Assembly: GCA_963702995.1 (NCBI GenBank)
Contig: OY969783.1
Span: 6,696,001 to 6,760,000, forward strand
Length of the DNA stretch: 64,000 nucleotides
Source: MFD04580-c1 sp963702995
Lineage (GTDB): Bacteria; Planctomycetota; Phycisphaerae; Tepidisphaerales; Tepidisphaeraceae
Direction: 5' to 3'
The translations under genes and the position numbers were made by a program. How positions within the stretch are numbered: position 1 is the stretch's first letter; each line of letters begins with the position of its first letter. This document shows, in pieces, positions 1 through 10,514 of this stretch. The notes under the pieces were generated by a model, which saw nothing but the letters and a program-made list of their open reading frames with translations, had not been told where the DNA came from and ran no database searches.

Positions 1-53
1 ATTCCCGCGAAAAGCGGGACGAGGAGACGCCGGCCGAGGCGGGGGTGGTTCAT
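1..53 (-). CDS. 5' end of an exported-protein gene running off the left edge
   Basis: An ATG at 53-51 on the minus strand opens a frame that stays open to the window edge. The first residues (MNHPRLGRRLLVPLFAG) look like the start of a signal peptide: a basic n-region followed by a hydrophobic stretch. No Shine-Dalgarno is visible; instead a perfect TATAAT lies just upstream. Only 17 residues are visible, so the product cannot be named and the gene itself is tentative. Confidence 0.35.
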   Translation of the reverse strand, partial: MNHPRLGRRLLVPLFAG

Positions 54-59
54 GGCAGG

Positions 60-65
60 GATTAT
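60..65 (-). promoter_or_regulatory. Possible -10 box for the left-edge gene
   Basis: Read on the minus strand this is a perfect TATAAT, six bases before the ATG at 53. A start site at the usual distance would fall at or next to the ATG, which would give a leaderless or very short leader. No good TTGACA-like -35 box is seen at 16-18 bp. Confidence 0.35.
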
Positions 66-359
66 ACCGTCACGCGCCCTGGGTTATTCCGCGGGTGCCA
101 CGACGGCGCAGGTGTCGCTGTTTCTCCGGAAAGCGGACATCCTCGTCGTTTCCATACCTGAAAGCCGACGGGGCGTCGGCGTTCCAAGGGAGGTCCGGGT
201 GGGCCCATACGTCGTGCAGGCGGCTTGCTGAGTTGCACGGCAAGCGATCGCCGGACGCGCCGGACGCGCCGCGGAATTGACCGGCCGCCTCGTCTTTCTT
301 ACAAGTCCTACTGTTTTAGATGGTTTTGAGGGCTGGGTACGCCCGAGGGAGCCAACCGC

Positions 360-797
360 TTGCGACTGTCGAAGCGAACCGAGTACGGGATCCGGGCGAT
401 CGTGCAGCTTGCCAAGCTCTGGCCAGCGGGGTTCGTTCAGTCGCGCGACCTGGCGCAGCAGGAGCGGCTGCCGAACAAATTTCTGGAGTCGATCCTGCTC
501 GCGCTGCGTCGCGGCGGGTTCCTGGAGAGCAAGATCGGACGTGAAGGGGGCTACCGGCTGGCTCGCCCGCCGAAGGACATTCGCGTCGGTGAGCTGATTC
601 GCCGGCTTGAAGGGCGGCTCACCCTCAAAGAAGGAAAGCCGGGGAACGATCTCAGCCCGGGGGCGCTTGCCGTCCACGTCATGAATGAGAAGCTCACGCA
701 GGCGACCGACGACGTGCTGGACAACATGAGCCTGGAGGAACTGGTCGAGCATGTGAATAAGGCGTTAGGGCAGGCTCAGGAGATGTATTACATTTAG
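360..797 (+). CDS. Rrf2-family transcriptional regulator
   Basis: A 145-residue protein with the Rrf2 layout. An N-terminal winged helix (MRLSKRTEYGIRAIVQLA) is followed by the recognition region ending in the wing (GREGGYRLARPPKDI, about residues 60-75) and a C-terminal dimerisation helix. Family members sense iron-sulfur, redox or nitrosative signals or control cysteine metabolism. FeS sensors such as IscR and NsrR use three cysteines around residues 90-110; this protein has none, so it probably does not bind a cluster. The start is TTG at 360, preceded by a GAGGGAG-like ribosome site. It stands alone, so its targets cannot be read from context. The family call is firm and the signal is unknown. 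Confidence 0.9.
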   Translation: MRLSKRTEYGIRAIVQLAKLWPAGFVQSRDLAQQERLPNKFLESILLALRRGGFLESKIGREGGYRLARPPKDIRVGELIRRLEGRLTLKEGKPGNDLSPGALAVHVMNEKLTQATDDVLDNMSLEELVEHVNKALGQAQEMYYI

Positions 798-1147
798 GAA
801 ACGTATTGTCCCTAGCGGTCAGGTGGATCTCTCGGCGAGGATACCGGGGCCTGTAGCGTGAGAGGTTCCCACGGGACTGGGGCATTGGTCACGTGTTAGC
901 AGTACAGCGCTTATTGGTCCATGGAGCACAAGAAGAACGTCGAAATCCGAAGCACAAAATCCGAAGAAATGAGAAATCGGAACAGAAGAAACCGGATTCA
1001 AGAGAGAGTATTGATTCCCGCTTTGCTTTATCTGGAGTTCCCTGAGATTTCGTGATTCGGATTTTCTGATTCGGGAAGGCTTGATCGCCGGATCAGCGTT
1101 GTAGTGTCTAACGCGCGGTGGCCGACGAGGCCTTCAAGGTTCATTGA
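798..1147. other. Intergenic region with a MITE-like repeat
   Basis: No gene is supported here. From about 903 to 1112 the region is occupied by a repeat element that also occurs inverted near 36.8-37.0 kb (see repeat entry). The remainder shows no clear promoter or terminator. Confidence 0.6.
903..1112 (+). repeat. MITE-like interspersed repeat, family A, copy 1
   Basis: An element of about 210 bp with inner inverted arms (AATCCGAAGCAC near 944 and GATTTCGTGATTCGGATT near 1047). Its outer ends are inverted versions of roughly TACAGCGC. The left end and inner sequence match the inverted copy near 36810-37022 almost base for base. It has no coding capacity. Shorter relatives are near 46380, 55460 and 62256. 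Confidence 0.7.
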
Positions 1148-1930
1148 ATGATCTGGTCGCTCACGGCTCACGCTACCGCATTCGCCGAAATCGCGGCGCT
1201 GGTCAATGTTGACTGGGTTCAACGCGCGATCGCTTATGGCGGGCCGGTCACGATCTTCGTGTTGCTGTTCCTCTGCGGGATGGGCCTTCCGTTGCCGGAG
1301 GATATCCCGCTCATTATCGGCGGGTTCTTCGCCGCCAAGGGGCAGATGCACCTCGTCGGGGTCGCCGTCTGTTCGTGGCTGGGGATCCTGGCCGGCGACA
1401 GCATGCTCTACTACCTGGGGTGGCGGTATGGTCGCGAGATCTCGCGCCTGCCGCTGATCGGCCGCCACCTGACCGAGAAGCGGCTGGAAAAGACCGAGAA
1501 ACTGTTCGAGCGATACGGCATCTGGGTTATCGCGGTCGGGCGGCTCATCGCCGGCATCCGAGGGGCGATGGTCGCGGCCGCCGGCGCCACGCGCTATAAC
1601 TTCACGAAGTTCATCATCGTTGACGGCCTCGCGGCGCTGGTCAGCGGCGGGGCGTTCGTCAGCATCGGCTATTACCTGGGTAGGAAGATCGACTCGGTGC
1701 AGGAGATCCGGCAGACGATCGGCCCGTACGAGAACATGATCATCGCGGGCCTGGTTGCTGTGTCGGCCGCGTTCGGAGCCTACTTCTGGCTCCGCGCCAA
1801 GCGCCATCGTGGGATCACCGACGTTGCGTTGGACAAGGTCGTCGCGCGGACGGAGGCGCATCCGCTTGAGCCGCGCCGGCCGCGCCCTTCGGCGGGAGAG
1901 AGCGTTGCCGGCCCGGTCGAGCCTGTTTAG
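1148..1930 (+). CDS. DedA/VTT-family membrane protein
   Basis: A 260-residue integral membrane protein of the DedA (SNARE-associated, VTT) family. Members act as lipid scramblases or transporters for undecaprenyl phosphate or phosphatidylethanolamine and help maintain membrane potential. The family core is visible: a re-entrant segment around residues 45-70 (CGMGLPLPEDIPLIIGG), a helix with GDSMLYYLG, and the conserved AVGRLIAGIRGAM with its arginine pair (about residues 134-146). About 40 residues of basic and proline-rich tail follow the last helix. It stands alone between Rrf2 and the superoxide dismutase. The family is firm; the transported lipid is not known. Confidence 0.93.
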   Translation: MIWSLTAHATAFAEIAALVNVDWVQRAIAYGGPVTIFVLLFLCGMGLPLPEDIPLIIGGFFAAKGQMHLVGVAVCSWLGILAGDSMLYYLGWRYGREISRLPLIGRHLTEKRLEKTEKLFERYGIWVIAVGRLIAGIRGAMVAAAGATRYNFTKFIIVDGLAALVSGGAFVSIGYYLGRKIDSVQEIRQTIGPYENMIIAGLVAVSAAFGAYFWLRAKRHRGITDVALDKVVARTEAHPLEPRRPRPSAGESVAGPVEPV

Positions 1931-2150
1931 GCCGGCCCATGGCTGGCTGCTGGTGAACTTCCATCAAAGGCTGCGTTGACGGATCCCGAGCGTTGCGCAT
2001 ACGCTTGAACGCTGTTCGCTCGTTTCGACGATTCGATTCGACCGCTTCGGGTTGCTCACAGGCCCGCTCAAGAACATCGCGGCCCGCGCCTTCCCGGCCT
2101 GAAATCGGCCAGCTGTTGCGTCGGGCCGCCCAACGGGATCAGGAGACGAC

Positions 2151-2786
<636 letters not shown>

Positions 2787-2820
2787 GGCTGCTCCCTCCG
2801 CAAGCACGAAGACTCTTGAA

Positions 2821-2849
2821 CCGACCCGCCCTTCACCCGGGCGGGTCGG
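2821..2849 (+). terminator. Hairpin terminator after superoxide dismutase
   Basis: A perfect 11-bp stem (CCGACCCGCCC / GGGCGGGTCGG) with a seven-base loop starts 34 bases after the sod stop. The T-tract is weak (ctcgttg), so termination may be only partly intrinsic. Confidence 0.6.
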
Positions 2850-2880
2850 CTCGTTGATGTGCGCAACATCTCCTCTTTGC

Positions 2881-2986
2881 TTGGCGCTCTCCCCTTGGCG
2901 TCCTTGGCGTCTTGGCGTTCAGTTCTCTTCGCTTCGATGGAGGAAGTGACGCCAAGGACCCAAGGACGCCAGGGAAGAGTGCCAAC
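2881..2986. repeat. Palindromic intergenic repeat, family B, copy 1
   Basis: A long imperfect inverted repeat built of TTGGCG units on the left arm and CGCCAA units on the right arm, around the centre near 2930. The same structure recurs at 22636-22734, also just after a gene stop. No coding potential is apparent. Confidence 0.7.
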
Positions 2987-3417
2987 GAAGGTATGGCGCT
3001 TTCACGTCGATCGAAGCCGGAGCAGGGGCGGGTAAGGGAGTGGATGCGGGACCGGCCGCGCACCGTGACGCCGGACGCGATCGGGCGGGAGGTTGGAGGC
3101 TTTGACGGGCTTTTCCGAATATCACGCCCATTTTTGTATTGCCGCGCGTCGATGTTCGACTTACATTTGCATCGCTCTGGCGGGCGTGAACTGGGGCTTG
3201 GTTATGCCCCGAGGAATGACTCATCGCCTGCCTCTCGGATCGGCGGACGGTAACACAGCGATGGCGGGCTTTTTCCAAACCGGCTGGCCGGATCTCTCTT
3301 AACGTTTTTTACGGTTCGGGCTGGTTTGGCGCGGCGACGCCGATTCTCTATCTCGCCGCCCCCTGATACCGACGCCCCCCGATCCGCAACGATCGTGCTT
3401 CGCACCGGGAGTTCTTC
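2987..3417. other. Intergenic region upstream of the beta-helix gene
   Basis: No supported gene. The last 120 bases are AT-richer (a TTTTTT run at 3304-3309) and probably contain the promoter of the gene at 3418, but no clear -35/-10 pair stands out. A GGGAG ribosome site lies seven bases before its ATG. Confidence 0.4.
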
Positions 3418-6400
3418 ATGCCGCAGGCGCCGCGTCCGGGCTCGCGTTCTTCGTCCCGCCCCGCTTTCCGTGCAACAGCGCGCCTGGGGCTCAAACCGCG
3501 AAGGCCTGTCGCCAAGGCGCCGTTAATCGGGTTGGCCTTGCCGCACCACCTGTTCGAAGGCCTGGAGAACCGCCAGCTTCTCTCCACCACCTGGTTCGTC
3601 GGCCCGGCCGGCGGCGGGCAGGGGACGACCGATCAGCCGTTCGCCACGATCCAGGAAGCCGCGAACGTCGCCCAGCCAGGCGATACCGTTCTCATTCACG
3701 GCGGCATCTATCACGAGACTGTGACCCCCGCGAATTCCGGCACGGCCGGCGCGCCGATCACCTACAAGCCGTTTGGCGACGGGACGGTCATCGTGGACGG
3801 GGCCGACGCCGTGAGCGGCTTCAGCGCCACGGGCGGCTCGGTCTACCAGGCGCCGCTGTCGTGGGACCTGGGCGAAGGCCAGAACCAGGTGTTTGTTGAC
3901 GGACAGATGCTCAACGAAGCGCGGTGGCCGAATACGACGGCGTCGGTGTCGCAGCCGGTCCTGGCGCACGCCTCGTCCATCAGCGCCCACACGGTCGGCT
4001 TTGGGAATTACGACATCGCGACGCTCTATGACCCCAGCCTGACCCAGCCCGCCGGGTATTGGGACGGCGGGTTGATCCACATCGCGCCGGGCCAGGGCTG
4101 GGTGATGCAGGCCGGCCGCGTGATTCACTCGCAGCCCGGGAGCCTGACGTATCTGTATGCCCAGATGAACACCCCGTACGAGGTGCCCGCCGGCGGCGAC
4201 CCGTACTACCTCTCCGGCAAGTTCCAGGCGCTGGACTCCAACAGCGAGTTTTACCTCGACCCGACGACCCAGCAGCTTTACCTCAGCACGCCCGCCGGCG
4301 ATGACCCCGCGTCACACACGGTGGAGGTCAAGCACCGGCAGTTCGCGTTCGACCTTTCCAATTCTTCGTACACGACGATCCAGGGCCTCAGCATTTTCGC
4401 TTCGACGATCACCCTGGGGAACGGGTCGAGCCACGACCTGATCGACGGCATCAACGCCCACTACGTGTCGCAGTCAACGTCGGTGGCGAATGGGTGGCAG
4501 GAGCCGATCGTCACGGGGATCCAGATCCGCGGGACGAACAACGTCATTCAGAACAGCACGATTCAGTTCAGCAGCGGCAACGGCGTCTACCTGGTGGGGC
4601 AGAACAACGCGGCCGTCAACAACGTGATCCGCGACGTCGATTACAACGGCGGCGATCAGGCCGGCGTGATGGCCTACGGCGACGGGCACGTCATCGCGTA
4701 CAACACGATCTTCGATACCGGCCGCGACGGCGTGAAGATCAGCCACTCCACCAATACCCAGGTCGTTCACAACCTGATCTTCAACGCGATGCTCCAGACG
4801 ACCGACGGCGGGGCGATCTACACCTATGGCACCGACGGCACGGGGAGCGAGATCGCCTACAACCGCGTCTACGGGCAGCACTCGGGCGGGTTCGGGGCGG
4901 TCGGCGTCTACCTCGACAACTACTCCAGTAACTATCTGGTCGATCACAACATCTCGTTCTCGAACGACATCGGCCTGAAGCTCAATTCGCCAAGCACCAC
5001 CAACCACGTCTACAACAACACGTTCGCGCTGAACACGAAGGACATCGACAGCGACCACGCGATCCAGCCGGGGACGATCCTGGAGAACAACATCTTCGGG
5101 GCATCGCTGAAGGTTGGCTCGTCCACGCTCCAGATCGACAACATCTATCAAGGGACCGACCCGCGGTTCACCAACCCCGCCAGCGCCGACTTCACGTTGC
5201 AGGCGGGCTCTCCCGCGATCGACACCGGCGTCAACCTCGGCGCCGTGACCGCGGGCTTCCTCGGCTCCGGGCCAGATCTTGCGCGCTGGAATTCGGCCTT
5301 CAACCGTTCACAGTCGGCGCCAGCCAGACCGGCGCACTGCCACCGATCATCCTTCCGCCCCCGATCACCAACCCCGGCTCCGGTAGCGGATCCGGCAGCG
5401 GCACCGGAACAGGCAGCGGCACCGGAACAGGCAGCGGCACCGGAACAGGCACCGGCGCAGGCACAGGCACAGGCACGGGCACCGGAACGGGCACGGGCAC
5501 TGGCACCGGAACAGGCACTGGCACCGGAACAGGCACTGGCACCGGGACGGGCACTGGCACCGGGACGGGCACCGGAACAGGCACGGGCACCGGAACAGGC
5601 ACGGGCACCGGAACAGGCACGGGCACCGGGACGGGCACGGGCACCGGAACGGGCACTGGTGGAACCGGAACCGGCTCGGGCACTGGCACTGGAACAGGGA
5701 CTGGTGGAACCGGAACGGGCACGGGGACTGGCGCAGGCGGCACTGGAACCGGCGCAGGCGGCACTGGAACCGGCGCAGGCGGCACTGGAACCGGCGCAGG
5801 CGGCACTGGAACCGGCGCAGGCGGCACTGGAACCGGCGCAGGCGGCACCGGGACGGGCACCGGTGGGACGGGTACGGGCTCGGGCTCTGGCACGGGGACC
5901 GGTGATGGCTCACCGCCAGTTTATCGTGACCCGGAGCCACCGGAAGGAACGGTCCCGCCGGGCACCGTCCTGCCGCCAGGCGTTGTACCCCCCGCCGGTT
6001 CGCCGCCACCGGGAAGCACCGGGACCGGAACAGGCACCGGAACTGGCACGGGCAGCGGGACGGGCACTGGGACCGGGACAGGCACCGGCGGCGGGACGGG
6101 CACCGGGACCGGAACAGGAACAGGCAGCGGCGGGACAGGCAGCGGGGGGACTGGCAGCGGCGGGACGGGCACGGGCTCCGGGAGCGGAACCGGCGCCAAC
6201 CCGCCGGGCACGGTTCTCCCGCCCGGCGTCATCCCCCCCGGCACCCCCGGTGACCCGAGCGGGTCTGGCACGGGCAGCGGTGGCACGGGAAGCGGTGGCA
6301 CGGGCACCGGTGGCACGGGCACGGGCACCGGGACAGGCACGGGGACCGGAACAGGGACGGGCACGGGCATCGGAACGGGCGATCCGTCTGGCACCGGGTC

Positions 6401-6857
6401 GGGAACGACCACCGGCCTCTCCTCGGGCTCGTCGGGTACGTCGGCCGGAAAGCATCCGCACAAGCATCACCGCATCAAGGCCCGCAAGGCATTCAGCGCG
6501 TTGTCTTACGATGCCGCCTTCGGCAGCACGTCGGACGGCCGCAAGGGCGTGAACTTCGGCGGCGGCTCCGGCGCTCTACTCTTCCGGGCCGTCGATTTCG
6601 GGGCCAAGGGCGTCAGCCAGATCCTCGCCAAGATGTCCGGCGATAACATGTATGCTTTCCGACACGTTCAGATCCGAATCGACGATCAGTTGAACGGGCA
6701 GCTCCTCGGCACGCTGGCGGCCGCCTCGTCCGGCAACATCAACAAGTTCACGGCCGCGACGGCCACGCTCTCCAGCATCACCGGTGTCCATGACCTCTAC
6801 CTGATCCTCCCGGGCGGCGAAGGCCTCGGCATGATCTCGAAGATCAAGATTTCCTAA
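3418..6857 (+). CDS. Secreted beta-helix protein with Gly-Thr linker and CBM6-like C-terminus (one frameshift)
   Basis: A large exported protein. The N-terminus is basic and carries the planctomycete export motif FEGLENRQLLS (about residues 40-52). Residues 55-620 form a right-handed parallel beta-helix of the pectate-lyase type (VGPAGGGQGTTDQPFATIQEA, then many NNVI, YNTI and HNLI rungs), a fold used to bind or cleave polysaccharides. The frame then breaks at 5278-5283: adding one G to CTTGCGCGC restores PDLGALEFG and joins the next frame. That frame runs on as about 340 residues of Gly-Thr/Gly-Ser linker (about 5390-6420) and then a domain of about 115 residues. This domain (GSTSDGRKGVNFGGGSG ... 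VDFGAKGV ... GVHDLYLILPGGEG) matches the pattern of CBM6 carbohydrate-binding modules. Likely a cell-surface or secreted polysaccharide-active protein; the catalytic residues were not identified. Confidence 0.85.
5390..6420 (+). repeat. Low-complexity GGCACC/GGAACG repeat coding for a Gly-Thr/Ser linker
   Basis: About 1 kb of degenerate six-base units (ggcaccggaacg and variants) encodes (Gly-Thr)n and (Gly-Ser)n. Five perfect units coding GTGAGG lie near 5735-5850. The tract is interrupted twice by proline-rich breaks (near 5940-6020 and 6200-6250) that share the sequence PPGTVLPPGV. The other frames read as Ala-Pro-Glu-Gln or Pro-Val repeats and are not genes. Confidence 0.85.
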
Positions 6858-7000
6858 GACACGCAACGCCTGTCACACCGTCGCCGCTAGAAGCGGCGGC
6901 GGTGGGCAACGGATCGCGGCCGCCCACCGCGGGGCGTGGCTTCATCGGCTTCACACGCATCGCCCACCAACTCTTCCGCGCTGCGCGGGTAGTTGCTCTC

Positions 7001-8249
7001 ATGCGAGCACTTCCTCTGGCGGCGGTTCTGACCCTGTCGTCCCTCTGCACTTTTTCCCCGCGCGGCGGCGGGCGACGACGGCTATTTCCCCCCGCCCGAT
7101 TCCGAAGGCGGCTGGCGCGTCGCCTCCACCGCGGCCCAGGCGCGCGACCTGGCGGGCATGGACGCGGCCCGCCTCGAGCGGGCGTACGACTTCACCCAGC
7201 GCTGCACCCAGAACGGCGGCCTGATCGTCGTCCGCCACGGCTATCTCGTCTTCGAGCGCTACTTCGGCCGCGCCCACCGCAACGCCAACCCCGACATGGC
7301 CTCGACCGGCAAGGCCTTCACCAGCATCGCCTGCGGCATCATGCTGAACGAGTTCCACGACAGGATCCCCGACGGGCTGCGCACCAAAGTCTTCACCGAG
7401 AAATACCTGCCTGAGGCCTTCCCGCTGGACGACCCGCGCAAGGCCGACATCATGCTCGGCCAGTTGCTCTGCATGACCGCCGGGTACAACGGCGAAGGGG
7501 CGACGCCGACCAGCGTCGTCCATGGTAAGGCCTCGCCGCTCAAGCCGTCGCGCGGGCAGGACATCCACAACCTCGATCTATCTTCGATCCACGCGCCGCT
7601 GTGGACCGACCCGGGCGCGGGCTACTCTTACTCGTCGCCGGCGCCGCACATCGCGTCGATCGTCCTGCGGCACGTCACGGGCATGGAGCTCCAGGACTAC
7701 ATCCGCGAGCGGCTCGCCAAGCCGATGGGGTGGGGGCCGTGGGGCTACTGCCTGCACCGCGGCGACTACGACATGCCCCACGCCAACGGGGCTGGCAGCA
7801 TCGCCGTCCACGCGACCGACGCGATGCGGTTCGGCTATTGCCTGCTGCACAAGGGGAAGTGGGGCGACAAGCAACTCGTCCCGGCCGAGTACATCGAACT
7901 GTGCCACCAGCCGTCGGAGTTCAACCCGCACACGCCGTTCTCGCTTCAGTTCGAGCACAACGCCGACGGCCACGTCGCCGGCGCTCTGCGCGACGCGTTC
8001 TATAAATCCGGCGCCGGCGGTTTCGGCATCTTTGTCGCGCCCTCGCTGGACCTGGTGATCTACAAGATGGGCGGCAAGGACAACCAGTACGACCCCGCCC
8101 TCACCGGCCTGCCGCAGGACTTCAAGTACGACGGCTCGCGCGACAACTGGCAGCCGATCCCCAAGAGCCCCTTCCATGAAGGAAGCCTCGGCGGCGACGA
8201 CGGCCTCCGCCGGGTATTGGAAATGGTCGCGGCCGCCGTCCGGGACTGA
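7001..8249 (+). CDS. Exported serine hydrolase, class C beta-lactamase fold (one frameshift)
   Basis: A protein of the beta-lactamase class C / penicillin-binding fold, often esterases or D-amino-acid peptidases. The catalytic SxxK is STGK in DMASTGKAFTSIACG, the Tyr motif is probably YSYSSP, and the C-terminal triad region is KSGAGGFG. The continuous frame begins only at an ATG at 7158 and would lack a signal peptide. Just upstream, in another frame, an ATG at 7001 begins MRALPLAAVLTLSSLCTF. Removing one T from the T5 run at 7051-7055 joins the two and gives a signal peptide ending PRAAA before GDDGYFPPPD. I therefore start it at 7001. The substrate is unknown. Confidence 0.85.
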
Positions 8250-8367
8250 GACGCTCCCGATGCAATCTGATCATGCCATGGATGACACGAACAAGGGGCG
8301 GCGACTTTGCCTCCGTCCAGGCCCCTGTCCGTGCCGCTCGTGACATCCAGGGCTAACCCAAGTTACG

Positions 8368-9054
8368 CTAACCTCCAGAGCCGCGTCTCTCGGCCAGGAT
8401 TCGCGTGGCGATGAATGCGTTGACCTCGGCCGCGTGGGTGAGGTTGATGAGGTGATGCCCGCCCGCGACGACCTGCCGCGGCGTAACGCCCGAGACGGGG
8501 ATGACGGCGTCTTTTTCGCCGTGGATCGCGTGGACGGGGATCCCGAGCGAAGCGACGGAGCATTCCCACCCTTCGATGGCGCCGCAGCTCCAGATGATCT
8601 GGCGGCGCGAGTGTTCCTTCATCATCCGCATCATGAGCTGCGCGGGCTCAGGCGGCAGTTGGTCGATCAGTCGCAGCGTGGGTGCCGCGAGGGAGAGGAT
8701 CGGCCGCACGGCGGCCGTCGGGAGGTGCGCGCTGGCCGCGAGCGCGGTTCGGAAGAGCGAGGCGATCTGCCGGTGCGAGGCGCAGCCGCCGATCGCGAAA
8801 ATCCCGGCCGCCTGAAGCTCGCGAGCCGCTTCCAGCGCCACCATCGCGCCCAGGGAGATCCCGCCGACATAACACCCCGGCCGCGGCCCGAGCATCCGCG
8901 CCATGCGGCGTGCGTAGGCGGTCAGCGTCTCGTCCGAAGTAAGGGGCTCGACCCATTCCGCCACCTCGATCGGGAACGGGAGCGAGCGCTGCGGCCCAAA
9001 GACGCGCGCATCGACGCCGAGGCCCGGGAACAGCAGCAGCGTCGGATGGGTCAT
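8368..9054 (-). CDS. Alpha/beta-hydrolase family protein
   Basis: A 228-residue single-domain alpha/beta hydrolase. It has the N-terminal strand and oxyanion loop (LLLFPGLGVDARVF), the nucleophile elbow GGISLGAM (serine near residue 80), an acid in HGEKDAVIP and the histidine in GGHHLINLTH. Upstream in-frame starts exist, but the ATG at 9054 begins the first beta strand directly and has an AAGGGG ribosome site, so it is preferred. There is no signal peptide, so it should be cytoplasmic. The substrate cannot be deduced; neighbours are on the opposite strand. Confidence 0.88.
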   Translation of the reverse strand: MTHPTLLLFPGLGVDARVFGPQRSLPFPIEVAEWVEPLTSDETLTAYARRMARMLGPRPGCYVGGISLGAMVALEAARELQAAGIFAIGGCASHRQIASLFRTALAASAHLPTAAVRPILSLAAPTLRLIDQLPPEPAQLMMRMMKEHSRRQIIWSCGAIEGWECSVASLGIPVHAIHGEKDAVIPVSGVTPRQVVAGGHHLINLTHAAEVNAFIATRILAERRGSGG

Positions 9055-9436
9055 CCCCTTAAAGCTACCGCATGCCGCCCGCCGCGGCACGCGCGCCGAT
9101 GCGGAAAGAGCGAGGGTCGCGGACCGAACGCGCCCTCAACGAGCCTCGCCCGTTAACAAGCGGGGCCCGCCGGAGGCGGGCGTCAATCGCCCACCGGACA
9201 GATCAGTCGCCGAGGACCGCGCCGCCCCCTTCCCGACGCACGCGGCCCACTCATAGCGCGCGGCCCCCGCGAGTGTCCGTCGGTGGTCCCGCTCCAAGCA
9301 GGAGCGGTCTGAGACCGCTTCCTCACGGGCGCGGCTCGCGGGGAGCGGTTTGAATCGTAGACATGTCGGCAACACCAATCGTCTTATCGCCAGTTCCCGC
9401 TTGACGGCCCCGCCGGACGGTGGGAGGCTCCCCGGC
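9055..9436. other. Divergent intergenic region
   Basis: No supported gene. The region separates the minus-strand hydrolase from the plus-strand SGNH gene and is a likely site of divergent promoters. It contains a local inverted pair (ggtcccgctccaagcaggagcggtctgagacc, about 9287-9320). No clear promoter boxes. Confidence 0.35.
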
Positions 9437-10333
9437 ATGAACCACCGACGCGCGATATTTTCATTCCTGGTGACGGGTGCATTGGCGGCCGCGGCCCTTC
9501 TGGTGTGCGCAGCGGGTGCTCCCGGCGCCGACGCCGCGTCGCGGCCGACCACCCAACCCGCCACCGCGCCGTCGATCAACCCCTCCCTGCCGACGCTCTG
9601 GATCATCGGCGACTCCACCGTGCGCAACGGCCAGGGCACCGGCGGCAACGGGCAATGGGGCTGGGGGAGCGCGATCCCCGCTTGGTTCGATCGATCGCGA
9701 ATCAACGTCCAGAACCGCGCGCTCGGCGGGACGAGCAGCCGCACGTTCCGCAGCAACGGCCGCTGGGAAAAGATCCTCGCCGAGATGAAGCCGGGCGATT
9801 CCCTCCTCATGCAGTTCGGCCACAACGACGGCGGCCCCCTCGACGACGCCGCCCGCGCCCGCGGCACCATTCGCGGCAACGGCGAAGAGACGCGCGACAT
9901 CGACAACCCCATTTTGCACAAGCGGGAGACCGTCCATACCTACGGCTGGTATCTGCGCCAGTACGTAGCCGAGGCCAAGGCCAAAGGGGCGGCCGCCTGC
10001 ATCATCTGCTCGCCCGTCCCGCACAACTCATGGGAGGGCGACAAGGTCAAGCGGAGCCCCAGCTTCGCCACCCCCGGCACCGAGGCCGCGAAACAGGCCG
10101 GCGCCGACTTCATCGACCTGAACGACATCGCCGCCCGCCACTACGAGGCCGACGGCAAAGAGAAAGTGAAAACCTACTTCCCCGAAGGCGAGCTCGGCCA
10201 CACCAACTGGGCGGGCGCCGTCGTCAACGCCCGGAGCGTGATCGAGGGGCTGAAAGGGCTGGAGCATTGCGAGCTGGCGAAGTACCTCGGCGCGGAGCCG
10301 CCGGCGGACCTGCCCGTCCCGGCGGGAAAGTAG
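9437..10333 (+). CDS. Exported SGNH/GDSL hydrolase, rhamnogalacturonan acetylesterase-like
   Basis: A 298-residue protein with a clear signal peptide (MNHRRAIFSFLVTGALAAAA, then CAAGAPGADA). The mature part has the SGNH blocks: block I GDSTVRNGQGTG with the catalytic serine, block II glycine in the NRALGGTSSRTF strand, block III QFGHNDGG with the asparagine, and block V HTNWAGA carrying the histidine. This arrangement is typical of rhamnogalacturonan acetylesterases, which deacetylate pectic side regions. The ATG at 9437 is chosen over upstream starts because it begins the signal peptide and has GGGAGG just before it. With the beta-helix protein upstream it suggests degradation of plant-type polysaccharide. 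Confidence 0.9.
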   Translation: MNHRRAIFSFLVTGALAAAALLVCAAGAPGADAASRPTTQPATAPSINPSLPTLWIIGDSTVRNGQGTGGNGQWGWGSAIPAWFDRSRINVQNRALGGTSSRTFRSNGRWEKILAEMKPGDSLLMQFGHNDGGPLDDAARARGTIRGNGEETRDIDNPILHKRETVHTYGWYLRQYVAEAKAKGAAACIICSPVPHNSWEGDKVKRSPSFATPGTEAAKQAGADFIDLNDIAARHYEADGKEKVKTYFPEGELGHTNWAGAVVNARSVIEGLKGLEHCELAKYLGAEPPADLPVPAGK

Positions 10334-10514
10334 GAGCCCCGCGTGCGGGTCGAAGTTGTGTCCGATAACTCTACCCCAGCCGTGCGGTCGAAGGCTTTCG
10401 ATGAAGTTTTCACCGCCGATCGCCAAAGTTTCCCTTGTGTCGCGGTTTGCTACCCGGCAAGATGCTCGGCGTGCCGGGGCTCATTGGCCAGCATGCATGT
10501 CGCCCCGACGCGTG

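Noticed and set aside
5390..6420. Possible CRISPR array or tandem satellite
   Set aside because: The units are six bases long, degenerate and coding in one frame. There are no uniform repeats with unique spacers.
5300..6463. Long minus-strand frames of Pro-Val repeats and Cys-Arg repeats
   Set aside because: They are mirror frames of the Gly-Thr coding repeat on the plus strand, have no start context or domains, and arise from the base composition.
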